From JAAZXR01 sp040265175 (GTDB lineage: Bacteria > Myxococcota_A > Polyangia > Nannocystales > Nannocystaceae), in assembly GCA_040265175.1 (NCBI GenBank), contig JBDQGY010000091.1, forward strand, positions 1 through 15,361: a stretch of 15,361 nt of DNA. The letters run 5' to 3'. Below are positions 14,047 to 15,361 of this stretch, one piece after another. The translations under genes were made by a program, and so were the position numbers. Position 1 is the first letter of the stretch. Each line of letters begins with the position of its first letter. The notes under the pieces were generated by a model. It ran no database searches, had not been told where the DNA came from, and was given only the letters and a program-made list of their open reading frames with translations.

Positions 14047-15174
14047 CTACGCCGGGATCGGCGTGCAGCAGCCAGTCAAGCAGAAGTGCGTCAGGTTCGG
14101 ATCGAGTCCGGGGGTGCCTGGCGCGCAGTCTGCCGCGTCAACGCATCCGACCATTGTTCCGCTCGTGCAGCCGACCTCTGTACAATCGGGATCGAGAGGA
14201 TCGGTCTGCCCAAAGCAGATCTCGCAGTCCTCTTCCACACAGGGGTTGTAGCAGTCTTGCTGCAGCGTACAGGTGGGGCAGTCGTCGGGCGTGTTTACGT
14301 CGCACGCGTGCGTGTCATTGCCAAGGTAGATGTTCTGCGGCACGAAGCCTCCCATGCCATCAGAGACCTGAATCTCACAGCAACCGAAGCAGTCACAACC
14401 ATTGGGCGTGAGTGGCTCACACACGTCGAGACAAGTCTGCGACTGCGGGGTGTTCGGTGGCAGACAGTTCGAGGCGACCGTGCAGTTCACGGGGTCGACA
14501 CTCGCGCCTCCCTGAATGCCACACCCAATCTCACATTTGTCTTCCCACCCTGGGTTAAGCGGGTCGCAAAGCAAGCTCCAGTTACAGTCGTCATTGCCTG
14601 CGCCGCTGTCTCCATCCCAGTAGCAGTCAGAGTTACAGTCGAGATTTTGACCCGGCAGGCTCGTCAAGAACGTGCCCTCGGAATCATCGCATGGGCTGGT
14701 GCACTCAAGGTCATCGAGATCGACAAGGGTGTCCCCATCGTTGTCGATCCCGTCCTCACACTCGACGGGCTGCCCGCCAAAGATGGTGCACTCCACGGTG
14801 TTGTTGCCACCGCCCTCATCTAGACATGCAGCGTCGCATCCATCACCCGCGGTGAGGTTGCCGTCGTCACACTCTTCGCCAGCGGTCATGTTCAATACGC
14901 CGTCGCCACACACGTGGAACGTGCAGTCTGCGTTGCAGTTCGCCGACTCAACAAGGTCGTCACACTCTTCGTTGCTCTGGGTCACGCCGTCACCACAGCT
15001 GCCGGTGATGGTCGTGCAGTCTGCGGAGCAGTAATCACCATCCACCGTGTTGCCGTCATCACAGACCTCTGCTCCCGTGATGACACCGTCGCCACAAACG
15101 TCTCCGTCTCCGTCTCCGTCTCCGTCGCCGTCGCCCTCACCGTCTCCGTCTCCGTCTCCCGTGGACGTCGGCTC
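14047..15174 (-). CDS. Myxobacterial Cys-rich repeat protein, 5' end disrupted or missing
   Basis: The open frame runs from an upstream in-frame TGA (15175-15177) to TAG at 14047, 375 codons. There is no plausible start before the first Cys repeat, so the true N-terminus (probably a lipoprotein signal) is not in this frame. In order: an Asp-Gly linker; three Cys-rich repeats of the CGDGV...E-CDDGN...C--C type (myxobacterial repeat, TIGR02232-like), the second shortened; CEDGIDNDGDTLVDLDDLEC, an EF/TSP3-like Ca-binding segment. A very Cys-rich C-terminal half of about 210 residues with CxxCC and CDCFGCC clusters follows, which I do not recognise. It is a likely secreted, disulfide-rich surface protein. 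The stop at 15175 sits inside the inverted repeat, so it may be an assembly error or a genuine disruption. Confidence 0.8.
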   Translation of the reverse strand, partial: EPTSTGDGDGDGEGDGDGDGDGDGDVCGDGVITGAEVCDDGNTVDGDYCSADCTTITGSCGDGVTQSNEECDDLVESANCNADCTFHVCGDGVLNMTAGEECDDGNLTAGDGCDAACLDEGGGNNTVECTIFGGQPVECEDGIDNDGDTLVDLDDLECTSPCDDSEGTFLTSLPGQNLDCNSDCYWDGDSGAGNDDCNWSLLCDPLNPGWEDKCEIGCGIQGGASVDPVNCTVASNCLPPNTPQSQTCLDVCEPLTPNGCDCFGCCEIQVSDGMGGFVPQNIYLGNDTHACDVNTPDDCPTCTLQQDCYNPCVEEDCEICFGQTDPLDPDCTEVGCTSGTMVGCVDAADCAPGTPGLDPNLTHFCLTGCCTPIPA

Positions 15175-15361
15175 TCAGTATCCGTCTCCGTCACCGGCAC
15201 AGTCAAAGACTCCGGAGCAGGAGACTCGACGTGCTCGTGAGCCTGTGACGGAGACGGAGACGGAGACGGTGACGGATACCGGACGTCCTCGGGAGACGGA
15301 GACGGAGTCGGAGACGGCGCCGGCGACGGAGACGGAGACGGAGACGGAGACGTTTGTGGCG
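15090..15361. repeat. 272-bp imperfect inverted repeat at the window edge
   Basis: The two 136-bp halves (15090-15225 and 15226-15361) are reverse complements at 112 of 136 positions by hand alignment with no gaps. The outer 41 bp are perfect. Mismatches increase towards the centre at 15225/15226, but non-repetitive words (CGCCACAAACG, GGACGTC, GAGCA) also mirror, so it is not merely two hexamer tracts facing each other. Both halves encode Asp-Gly repeats leading to VCG, outward on opposite strands. Confidence 0.8.
15101..15172 (-). repeat. GACGGA hexanucleotide repeat encoding an Asp-Gly linker
   Basis: On the minus strand near-uniform GAC-GGA units encode DGDGDG directly before the first Cys repeat. 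They are interrupted by GGT-GAG and GGC variants. Uniform codons suggest slippage expansion. The mirrored tract on the plus strand is at 15245-15352. Confidence 0.75.

Noticed and set aside
14086..14823. A 245-codon plus-strand frame opposite the Cys-rich gene.
   Set aside because: No domain or signal; the minus strand has Cys repeats and a terminator in the right place.
15101..15361. Hexamer tracts as a CRISPR array.
   Set aside because: Units are 6 bp without spacers and in frame with an Asp-Gly coding linker.

Overview
The window looks like chromosomal DNA of a high-GC myxobacterium, most likely from the Nannocystineae side (Plesiocystis/Enhygromyxa/Nannocystis-like). That placement is inferred from family content. 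It contains a transmembrane Ser/Thr kinase divergent from an ECF sigma factor, an AgmX/PglI-type lipoprotein, a MYXO-CTERM-like C-terminal anchor, myxobacterial Cys-rich CGDG...CDDGN repeats, and Gly-Asp linkers behind lipoprotein signals. No sequence search was possible, so the taxon remains an inference.

Layout. 1-1236 (-) is a membrane Ser/Thr kinase whose C-terminus lies outside the window. Divergent from it, 1291-1932 (+) is an ECF sigma factor followed by a terminator-like hairpin. 2006-3443 (+) is a tight pair of lipoprotein genes, the second AgmX/PglI-like. 3444-4033 is a lower-GC stretch with at most one doubtful small gene. 4034-6156 (-) is a two-gene operon: hpt (hypoxanthine phosphoribosyltransferase), overlapping by 4 bp a secreted propeller-plus-barrel-like protein. 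6253-7296 (+) is an esterase-D-like hydrolase. 7341-10685 is a metalloprotein neighbourhood: a lipoprotein copper monooxygenase of the PHM/DBM family (-), a MYXO-CTERM-like surface protein (+), a cytochrome-c-like lipoprotein with an odd CxCH motif (-), and a DUF3347-like metal-binding lipoprotein (+). 10766-10839 is a CAT-anticodon tRNA, probably tRNA-Ile2, with a clear sigma70-type promoter. Then come a coiled-coil/zinc-ribbon protein, a GT-C-type membrane glycosyltransferase, and a small protein with two 40-residue-spaced repeats and an Asp9 tract. The right end is a Cys-rich repeat protein (-) whose 5' part runs into Gly-Asp hexamer repeats and a 272-bp inverted repeat at the window edge.

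The most interesting signals are these. (1) Six gene starts have a TANNNT box exactly 7 nt before the initiation codon, which predicts leaderless mRNAs and settles several start sites. (2) The ECF sigma factor, next to a kinase, has Thr-Thr where ECFs usually carry an acidic residue in region 2.2, which suggests phosphorylation-dependent activation. (3) The CxCH cytochrome-like lipoprotein lies in a copper-enzyme neighbourhood. (4) The terminal inverted repeat is either a rearrangement or an assembly artefact. Nothing resembles a CRISPR array, transposon, phage or recognised defence island.
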